A DNA stretch of 7,428 bases from Beijerinckiaceae bacterium (GTDB taxonomy: Bacteria > Pseudomonadota > Alphaproteobacteria > Rhizobiales > Beijerinckiaceae), in assembly GCA_027346205.1 (NCBI GenBank), contig DAIESR010000161.1, positions 1 through 7,428 of the forward strand. The letters run 5' to 3'. The translations under genes were made by a program, and so were the position numbers. Position 1 is the stretch's first letter. Each line of letters begins with the position of its first letter. Positions 1-6,811 of the stretch are shown here, in pieces. A model generated the notes under the pieces. It was not told the origin of the DNA. It was given only the letters and a program-made list of their open reading frames with translations, and ran no database searches.

Positions 1-1
1 C

Positions 2-1279
2 GTCGCCATCATGATGGTCGGCCTGCAGGGCGCCGGCAAAACCACCACCACGGCGAAGATCGCCAAGCGCCTCACCGAGCGGATGAAGCGCAAGGTTCTG
101 ATGGCCTCGCTCGACATGAAGCGCCCGGCGGCGCAAGAGCAGCTCGCCGTGCTCGGCCGCCAGGTCGAGATCGATACTTTACCGATCGTTCCCGGCCAGA
201 CGCCCGTGCAGATCGCGCGGCGCGCGGAACAGGCGGCGCGGCTGCAAGGCTATGATGTCGTGCTGCTCGACACGGCCGGGCGCACCCATATCGACGAGGC
301 CTTGATGGCCGAAATGGTCGAGATCAAGGAGGTCTCGAACCCGCATGAGATCCTGCTTGTCGCCGATAGCCTGACCGGCCAGGACGCGGTCAATCTCGCC
401 AAGAGCTTCGACGATCGCGTCGGCATTACCGGCATCGTTTTGACGCGTGTCGATGGCGATGGACGCGGCGGCGCCGCGCTCTCCATGCGCGCTGTCACCG
501 GCAAGCCGATCAAGCTTCTCGGCATCGGCGAGAAAATGGATGCGCTCGAGGATTTCCATCCCGACCGCATCGCCAATCGCATTCTCGGCATGGGCGATAT
601 CGTCTCGCTCGTCGAGAAGGCGGCGCAGTCGATCGATGCGGAAAAGGCGCAGAAGATCGCCGACAAGATGCGCAAGGGCAAATTCGATCTCGAAGATTTC
701 GCGGATCAGCTTGCGCAAGTCGAAAAGATCGGCGGCCTCGGCGGCATTATGGGGATGCTGCCCGGCGTCGCCAAAATGAAGGATCAGATCGCCTCGGCCA
801 ATCTCGACGATCGGATCTTCAAGCGCCAGCGCGCCATCATCCTGTCGATGACGCCGGGAGAGCGGCGCAATCCCGACATCCTCAAAGCCTCGCGCAAGAA
901 GCGCATCGCTTCGGGCTCCGGCACCAGGGTCGAGGATGTCAACCGGCTGTTGAAGCAGCATCGGCAGATTGCCGATATGATGAAGCAAATGAGCAGCGCC
1001 AAACGCGGGCCGCTCGGCAAGATGGCGTCCATGTTCGGATTGGGCGGCATGCCGGGCGGAATGCCCAATGGAATGCAGATGCCGAGCCCGGATGAACTCG
1101 CGGCCTTGCAAAGGCAAATGGGTCCGGGCTCGGGTCCTGCTCCCGGCATTAGCCCGGGACCAGCGAAGGCACCCGCTTTGCCGGCGGGATTGCCAGGAGG
1201 CCTTCCCGGTTTGGGCGGGATGAAGCTGCCTGGCCTCGGGGGCGCCGCAATGAGCGGCAAGCCGGGGAAGAAGAAATGA
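2..1279 (+). CDS. ffh: Signal recognition particle protein Ffh (SRP54 GTPase), 5'-truncated by window edge
   Basis: Ffh binds 4.5S RNA and signal sequences of nascent chains and, with its receptor FtsY, delivers ribosomes to the inner-membrane translocon. The 425 visible residues begin just before the P-loop (GLQGAGKTTTT, visible residues 7-17). They continue with the DxxRPAAQEQL box (38-48), DTAGR (90-94), DSLTGQDAV (122-130), the G4 motif TRVDGDGRGG (148-157) and GIGEKMDALEDFHPDR (174-189). The M domain follows: the flexible GGLGGIMGMLPGV segment (244-256) and the RNA-binding part around SMTPGERRNPDILKASRKKR (282-301) and GSGT (305-308). A Gly/Met/Pro-rich low-complexity tail (about 345-425) ends in lysines. 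The N domain, roughly 100 residues, lies outside the window; the ATG at 11 is internal. G4 has Arg where many Ffh proteins have Lys (TKxD), which I take as a lineage variant. The reading frame is intact to TGA. Identification is very secure. Confidence 0.97.
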   Translation, partial: VAIMMVGLQGAGKTTTTAKIAKRLTERMKRKVLMASLDMKRPAAQEQLAVLGRQVEIDTLPIVPGQTPVQIARRAEQAARLQGYDVVLLDTAGRTHIDEALMAEMVEIKEVSNPHEILLVADSLTGQDAVNLAKSFDDRVGITGIVLTRVDGDGRGGAALSMRAVTGKPIKLLGIGEKMDALEDFHPDRIANRILGMGDIVSLVEKAAQSIDAEKAQKIADKMRKGKFDLEDFADQLAQVEKIGGLGGIMGMLPGVAKMKDQIASANLDDRIFKRQRAIILSMTPGERRNPDILKASRKKRIASGSGTRVEDVNRLLKQHRQIADMMKQMSSAKRGPLGKMASMFGLGGMPGGMPNGMQMPSPDELAALQRQMGPGSGPAPGISPGPAKAPALPAGLPGGLPGLGGMKLPGLGGAAMSGKPGKKK

Positions 1280-1310
1280 GGAATCGGGAATCGGCTTCGA
1301 TGGTTCATCC

Positions 1311-1337
1311 GTCATGGCCGGACTTGATCCGGCCATC
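1311..1337 (+). repeat. REP-like palindromic repeat, copy 1
   Basis: Perfect 9-bp hairpin: arm ATGGCCGGA (1314-1322), loop CTTGA, arm TCCGGCCAT (1328-1336). It lies 31 bases after the ffh stop. Weaker flanking pairing could lengthen it: GCTTC at 1294-1298 with GAAGC at 1343-1347, and GGTT at 1302-1305 with AACC at 1339-1342. No T-run follows, so a classical intrinsic terminator is not evident. This repeat class is common in intergenic DNA of Hyphomicrobiales. Copy 2 at 1388-1414 is its inverted partner. Confidence 0.85.
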
Positions 1338-1387
1338 CAACCGAAGCGACCGCCAGCTTTCGCGCTCCGCTTGCAACATCGTGCCTA

Positions 1388-1414
1388 GATGGCCGGGTCA
1401 AGCCCGGCCATGAC
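1388..1414 (-). repeat. REP-like palindromic repeat, copy 2, inverted relative to copy 1
   Basis: Perfect 9-bp hairpin: arm ATGGCCGGG (1389-1397), loop TCAAG, arm CCCGGCCAT (1403-1411). Its sequence is the reverse complement of copy 1 apart from two positions. Those two positions face each other in the stem: A:T in copy 1 and G:C here, so pairing is kept. Together the copies form a REP doublet (REPIN-like) separated by 50 bases between ffh and rpsP. It may affect transcript stability or read-through between the two genes; that role is inference. Confidence 0.85.
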
Positions 1415-1444
1415 GCTAACGTCTAATCAATTGTGTGATTCAGA

Positions 1445-1449
1445 AAGGA
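1445..1449 (+). promoter_or_regulatory. Ribosome binding site of rpsP
   Basis: AAGGA, 6 bases before the ATG at 1456. It favours that start over an in-frame ATG at 1435, which would add seven residues not expected in S16 and lies upstream of this site. Confidence 0.7.
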
Positions 1450-1455
1450 AGAAAA

Positions 1456-1803
1456 ATGTCTCTGAAAATTCGTCTGTCGCGCGGTGGCGCCAAGAAGCGT
1501 CCATTCTATCGCGTTGTGATTGCCGATGCGCGTTGCCCGCGCGATGGCCGCTTCATCGAGAAGATCGGCACGTTCGATCCGTTGAAGGCGAAGGATGCGG
1601 CTGACCGCCTCGTGCTCGATACGGAAAAGGCCGCAGCCTGGATCGCCAAGGGCGCGCAGCCGACCGATCGCGTCGCCCGTCTGCTCGACGGCCTCGGCGT
1701 GTTGAAGCGTGAACCGCAAAGCAATCCGAAGCAGGGCCTACCGAAGAAGAAGGCGCAGGAGCGCGCTGCTGCTGCCGCGAAGGCGGCTGAAGCCGCCGCC
1801 TGA
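1456..1803 (+). CDS. rpsP: 30S ribosomal protein S16
   Basis: S16 is a primary-to-secondary binding protein of the 30S ribosomal subunit and helps fold the 5' domain of 16S rRNA. The 115-residue product starts with the hallmark [19 protein letters not shown] and continues [19 protein letters not shown] (20-38) and TFDPL (39-43). [12 protein letters not shown] (62-73) follows, with LLDGLGVLK (76-84) after it. The core is about 85-90 residues; the rest is a Lys/Ala-rich basic tail typical of alphaproteobacterial S16. The start is set by the AAGGA site and by the family N-terminus. It is the first gene of a tight run with rimM (14-base gap) and trmD, a conserved translation operon; ffh lies 176 bases upstream, so rpsP may have its own promoter in that spacer, though I could not define one. 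Confidence 0.97.
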   Translation: MSLKIRLSRGGAKKRPFYRVVIADARCPRDGRFIEKIGTFDPLKAKDAADRLVLDTEKAAAWIAKGAQPTDRVARLLDGLGVLKREPQSNPKQGLPKKKAQERAAAAAKAAEAAA

Positions 1804-1817
1804 TCCGAAGGGATATC

Positions 1818-2426
1818 ATGCCGCAGGAGCGCATTCTCGTCGGCCAGTTTGGCGCCGCGCATGGCGTCAAAGGCGAGCTGCGGCTCAAATCCTATACGCA
1901 GGATCCGGCGGCGATCGGCCGTTATGGCCAGCTTTACGATGCGAGCGGGGCACGGCAGTTCGAAATTGTCGCGCTGCGGCCGGTGAAGGATGATCTCTTC
2001 GTCGCTCGCATCAAGGGAATCGCAACCCGCGAGGCGGCGGCGGCTTTGACCAATACCGCCCTCTATCTTCCCCGAGCGGCTTTGCCTGCTGCCGAGGAAG
2101 AAGAATTCTATCATGTCGATCTGATCGGTCTCGCAGCCAGGCTTGAAAGTGGCGAAGAGATTGGCACGATCAGCGAGATTTTGAATTTCGGCGGCGGCGA
2201 TATTCTCGAAATCGCCCCGCCGGATGGCGGCGAGACTCTGCTCGTGCCATTCACCAAAGCGGCTGTGCCGATCATCGATGTGGCTCAGGGCCATGTCACC
2301 GTCGTGCCGCCTGCCGAAGTGGAGGCAGCTTCATCCTTCGAGACCGCCCCGGATCAAAGTCCTGGGACTCCTCAAGATGAGGATAGGGATGAGACGGTTG
2401 TGCCATCGCCTCATGTCGCGCGCTGA
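1818..2426 (+). CDS. rimM: Ribosome maturation factor RimM
   Basis: RimM binds S19 in the 30S head and assists late maturation of 16S rRNA and the small subunit. The 202-residue protein has the N-terminal RimM barrel, with [20 protein letters not shown] at 8-27. A PRC-barrel-like C-terminal domain follows: [11 protein letters not shown] (95-105), [11 protein letters not shown] (122-132), and [15 protein letters not shown] (141-155). Residues about 166-202 are an acidic, Pro/Ser-rich extension past the usual end near 'TVVPP'; it looks disordered and is probably poorly conserved. GAAGGGA at 1807-1813, 4 bases from the ATG, serves as ribosome binding site. The gene sits 14 bases after rpsP and 2 bases before trmD, so the three are almost certainly co-transcribed. 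Confidence 0.96.
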   Translation: MPQERILVGQFGAAHGVKGELRLKSYTQDPAAIGRYGQLYDASGARQFEIVALRPVKDDLFVARIKGIATREAAAALTNTALYLPRAALPAAEEEEFYHVDLIGLAARLESGEEIGTISEILNFGGGDILEIAPPDGGETLLVPFTKAAVPIIDVAQGHVTVVPPAEVEAASSFETAPDQSPGTPQDEDRDETVVPSPHVAR

Positions 2427-2428
2427 TC

Positions 2429-3139
2429 ATGTGGCGCGCGACAATCTTCACTTTGTTCCCCGAGATGTTTCCGGGACCGCTCGGCCTGTCGCTCGCAGGC
2501 GATGCGCTCGTCCGCGGCGTTTGGAGTCTTGAAGCACAAGACATTCGCGCCCATGGCCTCGGCCGGCATCGCGCCGTCGACGATACGCCGGCCGGCGGCG
2601 GCGCCGGCATGGTGCTGCGCGCCGACGTGCTGGCGGCGAGCCTCGATGCCGGGCTCACGCCCGAGGATAAACGCCCGCGTCTCTTGATGTCGCCGCGCGG
2701 AAAGCCTCTGACGCAGGCGCGCGTGCGCGAGCTGAGCCAAGGCGATGGCATTGTTTTGATCTGCGGGCGGTTCGAAGGCGTCGATGAACGGGTGATCGAA
2801 GCGCGGGGGCTCGAAGAGGTCTCGATCGGCGATTACGTGCTTTCAGGTGGCGAGCTTGCTGCGATGGTCACGATCGATGCGATCGTGCGGCTGCTGCCGG
2901 GCGTCATGGGCAAGGAAGCTTCAGGCGCAGAAGAGAGCTTCGAGGGTGGCCTTCTCGAATATCCGCATTATACGCGGCCGCGGGAATTCGAAGGCCGTGC
3001 CATCCCGGACATTCTGCTGTCGGGCGATCATGCCAAGATCGCCGCTTGGCGTAAGGCCGAAGCCTTGAAGCTCACCAAGACACGGCGGCCGGATCTGCTG
3101 CGCGACGTGAAAACTGAGGTGGCACCGAAAAAGGGCTGA
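2429..3139 (+). CDS. trmD: tRNA (guanine(37)-N1)-methyltransferase TrmD
   Basis: TrmD uses S-adenosylmethionine to methylate G37 next to the anticodon of tRNAs reading CNN-type codons, preventing +1 frameshifts; it acts in the cytoplasm as a homodimer with a SPOUT trefoil knot. The 236-residue product shows [13 protein letters not shown] (7-19), [15 protein letters not shown] (54-68), [10 protein letters not shown] (87-96), [13 protein letters not shown] (110-122), the knot segment [14 protein letters not shown] (132-145) and [10 protein letters not shown] (175-184). It ends with [18 protein letters not shown] (196-213). Arg154 is present, but the position matching the proposed catalytic Asp169 of E. 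coli is Glu169. The start ATG lies 2 bases after the rimM stop with no clear Shine-Dalgarno sequence, suggesting translational coupling. It is slightly shorter than the E. coli protein, at the C-terminus. rplS does not follow. Confidence 0.97.
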   Translation: MWRATIFTLFPEMFPGPLGLSLAGDALVRGVWSLEAQDIRAHGLGRHRAVDDTPAGGGAGMVLRADVLAASLDAGLTPEDKRPRLLMSPRGKPLTQARVRELSQGDGIVLICGRFEGVDERVIEARGLEEVSIGDYVLSGGELAAMVTIDAIVRLLPGVMGKEASGAEESFEGGLLEYPHYTRPREFEGRAIPDILLSGDHAKIAAWRKAEALKLTKTRRPDLLRDVKTEVAPKKG

Positions 3140-3152
3140 GGTGTGGGTTTAT

Positions 3153-3174
3153 GGAATCGAGAGCAGTCGATTCC
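3153..3174. terminator. Inverted repeat between convergent genes, possible bidirectional terminator
   Basis: Perfect 8-bp stem, GGAATCGA (3153-3160) with TCGATTCC (3167-3174), loop GAGCAG. It almost fills the second half of the 38-base gap between the stops of trmD and the convergent c-di-GMP gene. No T-run follows on either strand, so its role as terminator rests on position and symmetry only. Confidence 0.45.
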
Positions 3175-3177
3175 CGC

Positions 3178-5583
3178 TCACGCGACACCGCGCCGGCGTT
3201 CCTCGACAAGCATCTCGGTGATTGTTGCAGCCGGTTGCGGCGAACCGAAGAGATAGCCTTGCACCTGAATACAGCCTTCCGAGCGCAGCAGTGCGAGTTG
3301 CTCGCTTGTCTCGACTCCCTCGGCGGCGGTCGTAATTCCCAAGCTTTTTCCGAGGCCCGTTACGGCGCGGACGATGGCCATCGAGTCGCCGCGCGACGCA
3401 AGCTCGCGGATGAAGGATTGGTCGATTTTGATCTTGTCGAACGGGAAGCTGCGCAGATAGCTCAGCGAAGAATAGCCGGTCCCGAAATCGTCCATGGAGA
3501 TTCGCACACCGAATTCGCGAAGCTTGTGCAGCACGGCAAGTGTCGCCTCGTTGTCTTGCAGGAGGATGGATTCCGTGATCTCGAGTTCCAACCGATTGGC
3601 GGCCAAGCCGGACGCGGACAGAGCCGCGATCACCGAAGATACGAGGTTGCGGTTCTTGAACTGCACGGGAGAAAGATTGACCGCGATACCGATATCTTGC
3701 GGCCAACTGGCTGCGTCCACGCAGGCTTTCCGCAGCACCCAGTCGCCGATCGGGATAATCAAACCCGTCTCTTCCGCGAGCGGAATGAAATCCATCGGCT
3801 GGGTCAAGCCGCGCAGCGGATGGTTCCAGCGCACCAAGGCCTCGAAAGCGATGACTCGACTGGCTTCGAGATCATGGATCGGTTGATAATAGACTTCGAA
3901 TTCGTCTCGCAACAATGCCGTGCGCAGATCGAGCATCAGGGACCGTCGCGCTTGGGCGCGGGCGTCCATGCCCGGTTCGAAGAAGCGGTAGGTGCCGCGC
4001 CCGTCTGCTTTGGCCCGATACAGCGCCATGTCGGCGTTTTTCAACAGTTGATCGGGGTCGTTTCCGTCGTCGGGCGCTATGGAAATCCCGATGCTGACTC
4101 CGATGACGACCTGATCCTCGTGGATATCGTAGGGTACCCCTATGATTTCGACGAGGCGGTTCGCGAGCGATGCAACTTCCAATGCCTGCAGCGTGCCGCC
4201 CACTTGCACGATGGCGAACTCGTCACCGCCCAGCCTGGCCACCATGTCGCCTTTGCGCAGGCATTCGCTCAGCCGTCGCGCCACTTCTTTCAGAAGATCG
4301 TCGCCGATCGGATGACCAAGCGAATCGTTGACATCTTTGAAGTGGTCGAGATCGAGGCAGAGCACGGCGATCCGCTCGTTGCGCGCGACACGATTGAGGG
4401 CCTGTTCCAACTGTTCACGGAATAGCCTGCGGTTCGGCAGATTGGTCAAGGCGTCATGCCGCGCCATATGCGCGATTTGCGCCTGGGCTTCACGCCAGTC
4501 GGTAATGTCCTCGATGGTCGAAACCCAGCCGCCGCCCTGCATGGGGTAGTCGACCACGCGAAGCGTGCGTCCCCCGGATATTTCCAAAATCTTGCTGTTG
4601 GATTTACCCGCACGGATCTTCGCGATCAGATGCGCGAAGTAGGTCTCAGGGTCCTCGTCAAACTCGCCCGACGCCCGCCGCTGTTTGAGCAGGTCGAGCA
4701 GGGATAGGCCTTCGAGCGATGCCGCCGAGCGGCCTGTTATCTTGCGGTAGCGTTCGTTGAACAGAATGATGCGGCCATCCGCATCATGCATGCAAAGCCC
4801 CTGCGACATGTTCTCAAGGGCGGCGTCGAGCAAAAGTTTCTGCTGCCGCAGCTTGTCTTTCGATTGGCGATCGCTCAGTGCCGCAACGAGAGACATGCCG
4901 AGAAGGAGCGCCGCGGCTCCTGCCACGAGAAGAGAAAGAGAATCGGCCGACAAGGGAGCTTCGTCAAGGATGTGCGTCGGATCGGGCACGAAATGCATGG
5001 CGCCCATGGCGGTGAAATGCAGCGAGACGATCCCAAGCGTCAGCAGAACGGCTGCGAGCAGCGTGCTTCTCCAGTCATCGCGCCTTGCTGCAACGAAGAG
5101 TGCAAGGCTCGCGAATATGATGCCAAACGCGATGGCAGCCACGACGAGATTTGGCGACCAGGTGACGCGGCCTGGAAACTGCAGCGCGCGCATGCCGGTG
5201 AAATGCATCGTCGCAATGCCGAAGCCAACGATTGTGCCGCCAAGGACCGCGGTCCAAGGGCCCGAATTGCGCGCAGCTAGTGAGAATCCGGCGCCCGTAA
5301 TGAATACGGCCACCAGCAGGGACAGGATCGTCAGGGCGATACTGTAGCCAGCGCCAAAAGTGTGGTCATAGGCGAGGATCGCGATGAAATGCGTCACCCA
5401 TATGCCATAGCCCGCCACAGCGGCATCCAAGCTCAGCCAAAACAACCGTTCGCGCCCCGTTGCCTCCTGGGCGCGGTGGAACAGGCTGATCGCGACAACG
5501 CTGGCCAAAAAGCAAACGATGCCCGCGAGAACCACGAGCCGCCAATCGTGTTCATCTGTCAAACAAGTGAAGACTTGCTGCAT
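3178..5583 (-). CDS. Membrane c-di-GMP protein: MHYT sensor, PAS, GGDEF and EAL domains
   Basis: A bifunctional diguanylate cyclase/phosphodiesterase of 801 residues that likely adjusts c-di-GMP in response to a signal sensed in the inner membrane. An MHYT domain (about 10-235, seven predicted membrane segments) carries the motifs THF (64-66), MHFTGM (126-131), LHFTAM (188-193) and an extra MHF (196-198). MHYT is proposed to bind a metal and sense O2, CO or NO. A PAS domain spans about 247-365. The GGDEF domain (about 370-535) has DALTNLPNRRLF (377-388), an I-site RKGD (443-446) five residues before GGDEF (452-456). The EAL domain (about 550-795) keeps EAL (581-583), NLSP with Asn636, EITES (668-672), DDFGTGYSS (698-706), Lys719 and AEGVET (754-759). 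Both catalytic sites thus look competent, with product inhibition of the cyclase. The start is supported by GAGG (5590-5593) 6 bases upstream. The architecture resembles YkoW, MucR and NbdA, but the biological output is unknown. Confidence 0.95.
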   Translation of the reverse strand: MQQVFTCLTDEHDWRLVVLAGIVCFLASVVAISLFHRAQEATGRERLFWLSLDAAVAGYGIWVTHFIAILAYDHTFGAGYSIALTILSLLVAVFITGAGFSLAARNSGPWTAVLGGTIVGFGIATMHFTGMRALQFPGRVTWSPNLVVAAIAFGIIFASLALFVAARRDDWRSTLLAAVLLTLGIVSLHFTAMGAMHFVPDPTHILDEAPLSADSLSLLVAGAAALLLGMSLVAALSDRQSKDKLRQQKLLLDAALENMSQGLCMHDADGRIILFNERYRKITGRSAASLEGLSLLDLLKQRRASGEFDEDPETYFAHLIAKIRAGKSNSKILEISGGRTLRVVDYPMQGGGWVSTIEDITDWREAQAQIAHMARHDALTNLPNRRLFREQLEQALNRVARNERIAVLCLDLDHFKDVNDSLGHPIGDDLLKEVARRLSECLRKGDMVARLGGDEFAIVQVGGTLQALEVASLANRLVEIIGVPYDIHEDQVVIGVSIGISIAPDDGNDPDQLLKNADMALYRAKADGRGTYRFFEPGMDARAQARRSLMLDLRTALLRDEFEVYYQPIHDLEASRVIAFEALVRWNHPLRGLTQPMDFIPLAEETGLIIPIGDWVLRKACVDAASWPQDIGIAVNLSPVQFKNRNLVSSVIAALSASGLAANRLELEITESILLQDNEATLAVLHKLREFGVRISMDDFGTGYSSLSYLRSFPFDKIKIDQSFIRELASRGDSMAIVRAVTGLGKSLGITTAAEGVETSEQLALLRSEGCIQVQGYLFGSPQPAATITEMLVEERRRGVA

Positions 5584-5641
5584 CTTGAACCTCGGATCAT
5601 CGCCCGAGTGTGGGCCCGCTCGGTATATTTTGTTAGCACCC

Positions 5642-5692
5642 CGTCAAATTTATTCATAATGTTATTAACAGATTCGTTCCCGCGTCCATCAA
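5642..5692 (-). promoter_or_regulatory. Possible promoter region of the MHYT-GGDEF-EAL gene, in an AT-rich patch
   Basis: The spacer 5584-5790 contains a marked AT-rich patch (about 5625-5670) in otherwise GC-rich DNA. Read on the minus strand, TTGATG (5687-5692) and TTAATA (5663-5668) are spaced by 18 bases, a loose sigma-70-like pair; TTGACG at 5642-5647 lacks a well-spaced -10 box. Small dyads overlap it: GTTATTAAC (5661-5669) and TTAT/ATAA pairs at 5650-5665, which could be operator half-sites. No factor can be named. Confidence 0.3.
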
Positions 5693-5761
5693 AGTTCACG
5701 TGAGAAATTGCATCGAAATCCAATTACCGGAACGTGCGATGATTTGCTGAGGCGAACCATG

Positions 5762-5776
5762 TCGGCACTCCGCCGA
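5762..5776 (-). terminator. Weak hairpin downstream of pxpC
   Basis: A 5-bp stem, TCGGC with GCCGA, around loop ACTCC, 14 bases after the pxpC stop on the minus strand. It lacks a T-run, so it is at best a weak terminator; it may be chance. Confidence 0.2.
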
Positions 5777-5790
5777 GATAACGCTTTGCA

Positions 5791-6810
5791 TCAGAAGTCG
5801 CGGCTATCCACGATTCCGCTGATGAGATTGACGCGCAGCAAATCGTCAGTCGTCGGGACACGCCGCCAAGGCTTCATATAACGTGAGGTTTGCGCGATCT
5901 CGCTTTCGAGCACCAGCAGCTCTGCCCTTGCAGTTTCCACATCGACAGGCACGAAGCGGCAAATGTCTCCCGGCCGCAATTGCGCCAGACGCCCAATATC
6001 GGCGCGCGCCACATGGCCAAGCTTCGGATAACCGCCTGTTGGTTGATGATCGGCCATCAGCACCAGCGGCTTGCGGTCGCCGGCGATCTGAATGGCGCCC
6101 TGGGCGGTCCCGTCCGAGACGATGTTGAAGCCTTGGGCGTGCGCGATCTCCGGCCCATCGAGCCGATAGGCCATGCGATCGGCCGCATGAGTCAGACGGA
6201 ATTGGGCGCCGAAGAAGACATCCAGCGCTTCTTCGGTGAAATAATCCGCCTGCGGACCCGGCACGACGCGCAAAGGTGCGTTGTTTTTGGTGAGCCAAGG
6301 CGCTGCGATCTCGGCGTCCGATTGCGAGGCAAATGGAGTCGCAAAGAGTGGAAGACGATCGCCTGCCCGCAGCATGCGGCCTTCGTTCCCGCCGAGATGC
6401 GCCCGCGCATGGGTTGCCCGGCTGCCGAGCGCGACGGGCGTATCGAGCCCGCTGGCCACGGCGAGATAGGTGAAAGCACCCCAAGGGCCGGGTCGCGCCG
6501 AAAGCCGCTCGCCCGGATGGAGAGTGAACCGCATTGCGGCGCTCAGCGCCCGGCCATCACGCGTCCAAACAAAGGCGCTGCCGCAAAAGGCGAGTGCGAC
6601 GGGTGTGTCTTCGCAGCCAATGTCGAGGCCGCCGAGGCCGATCTCTATCGCCGCGGCATCGGCTTCATTGCCGAGCGCGAGATTGGCGGTGCGGAAGGCC
6701 ACCCAATCCATCGGACCGGCAGGCGTCACCCCATAGCGGCGATAGAAGCGGCGCCCACCATCCTGGATCGTTGCGCCAAGCCCGGCGCGCAAGATGCGCA
6801 ACGCGGACAT
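5791..6810 (-). CDS. pxpC: 5-oxoprolinase subunit C (biotin-dependent carboxyltransferase / KipA-like family)
   Basis: PxpC works with PxpA and PxpB in ATP-dependent opening of 5-oxoproline (pyroglutamate) to glutamate, in the cytoplasm. The family is related to the carboxyltransferase part of urea amidolyase and is also annotated KipA or YbgK. The 339-residue product shows IQDGGR (15-20), YGVTPAGPMDW (26-36), LGSRATHARAHLGG (128-141) and DRMAYRLDGP (211-220). The strongly conserved segment NIVSDGTAQGAIQIAG (229-244) is followed by PLVLMADHQPTGGYPKLGHV (248-267), then LRPGD (278-282). Length is normal for the family. I chose the ATG at 6810 because the product then begins with the expected MSALRILRAG and a strong AGGAGG lies 10 bases upstream; the frame is open for 45 more codons inside pxpB, but those are not conserved. 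Only 1 base separates it from the pxpB stop. Confidence 0.93.
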   Translation of the reverse strand: MSALRILRAGLGATIQDGGRRFYRRYGVTPAGPMDWVAFRTANLALGNEADAAAIEIGLGGLDIGCEDTPVALAFCGSAFVWTRDGRALSAAMRFTLHPGERLSARPGPWGAFTYLAVASGLDTPVALGSRATHARAHLGGNEGRMLRAGDRLPLFATPFASQSDAEIAAPWLTKNNAPLRVVPGPQADYFTEEALDVFFGAQFRLTHAADRMAYRLDGPEIAHAQGFNIVSDGTAQGAIQIAGDRKPLVLMADHQPTGGYPKLGHVARADIGRLAQLRPGDICRFVPVDVETARAELLVLESEIAQTSRYMKPWRRVPTTDDLLRVNLISGIVDSRDF

Positions 6811-6811
6811 A

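Noticed and set aside
1281..1294. Tandem GAATCGG repeated twice after the ffh stop
   Set aside because: Two 7-base units only; too short to call a repeat element.
179..1336. Long minus-strand open frame (385 codons) opposite ffh, beginning MAGSSPAMT
   Set aside because: It is antisense to a certain gene, has no family motifs, and its N-terminus is just the translated palindromic repeat, a well-known annotation artefact in this bacterial group.
1425..1440. AATCA/TGATT dyad just before the rpsP ribosome binding site, considered as operator or attenuator
   Set aside because: Five-base arms with a 6-base loop are expected by chance, and no known S16 autoregulatory structure could be matched.
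1389..1604. Plus-strand open frame of 71 codons beginning MAGSSPAMT
   Set aside because: It starts in repeat copy 2 and then runs out of frame through rpsP; no sign of a real protein.
3151..4425. Plus-strand open frame of 424 codons opposite the EAL/GGDEF coding region
   Set aside because: Antisense shadow in GC-rich DNA; the opposite strand encodes complete catalytic domains, and this frame shows no known motif.
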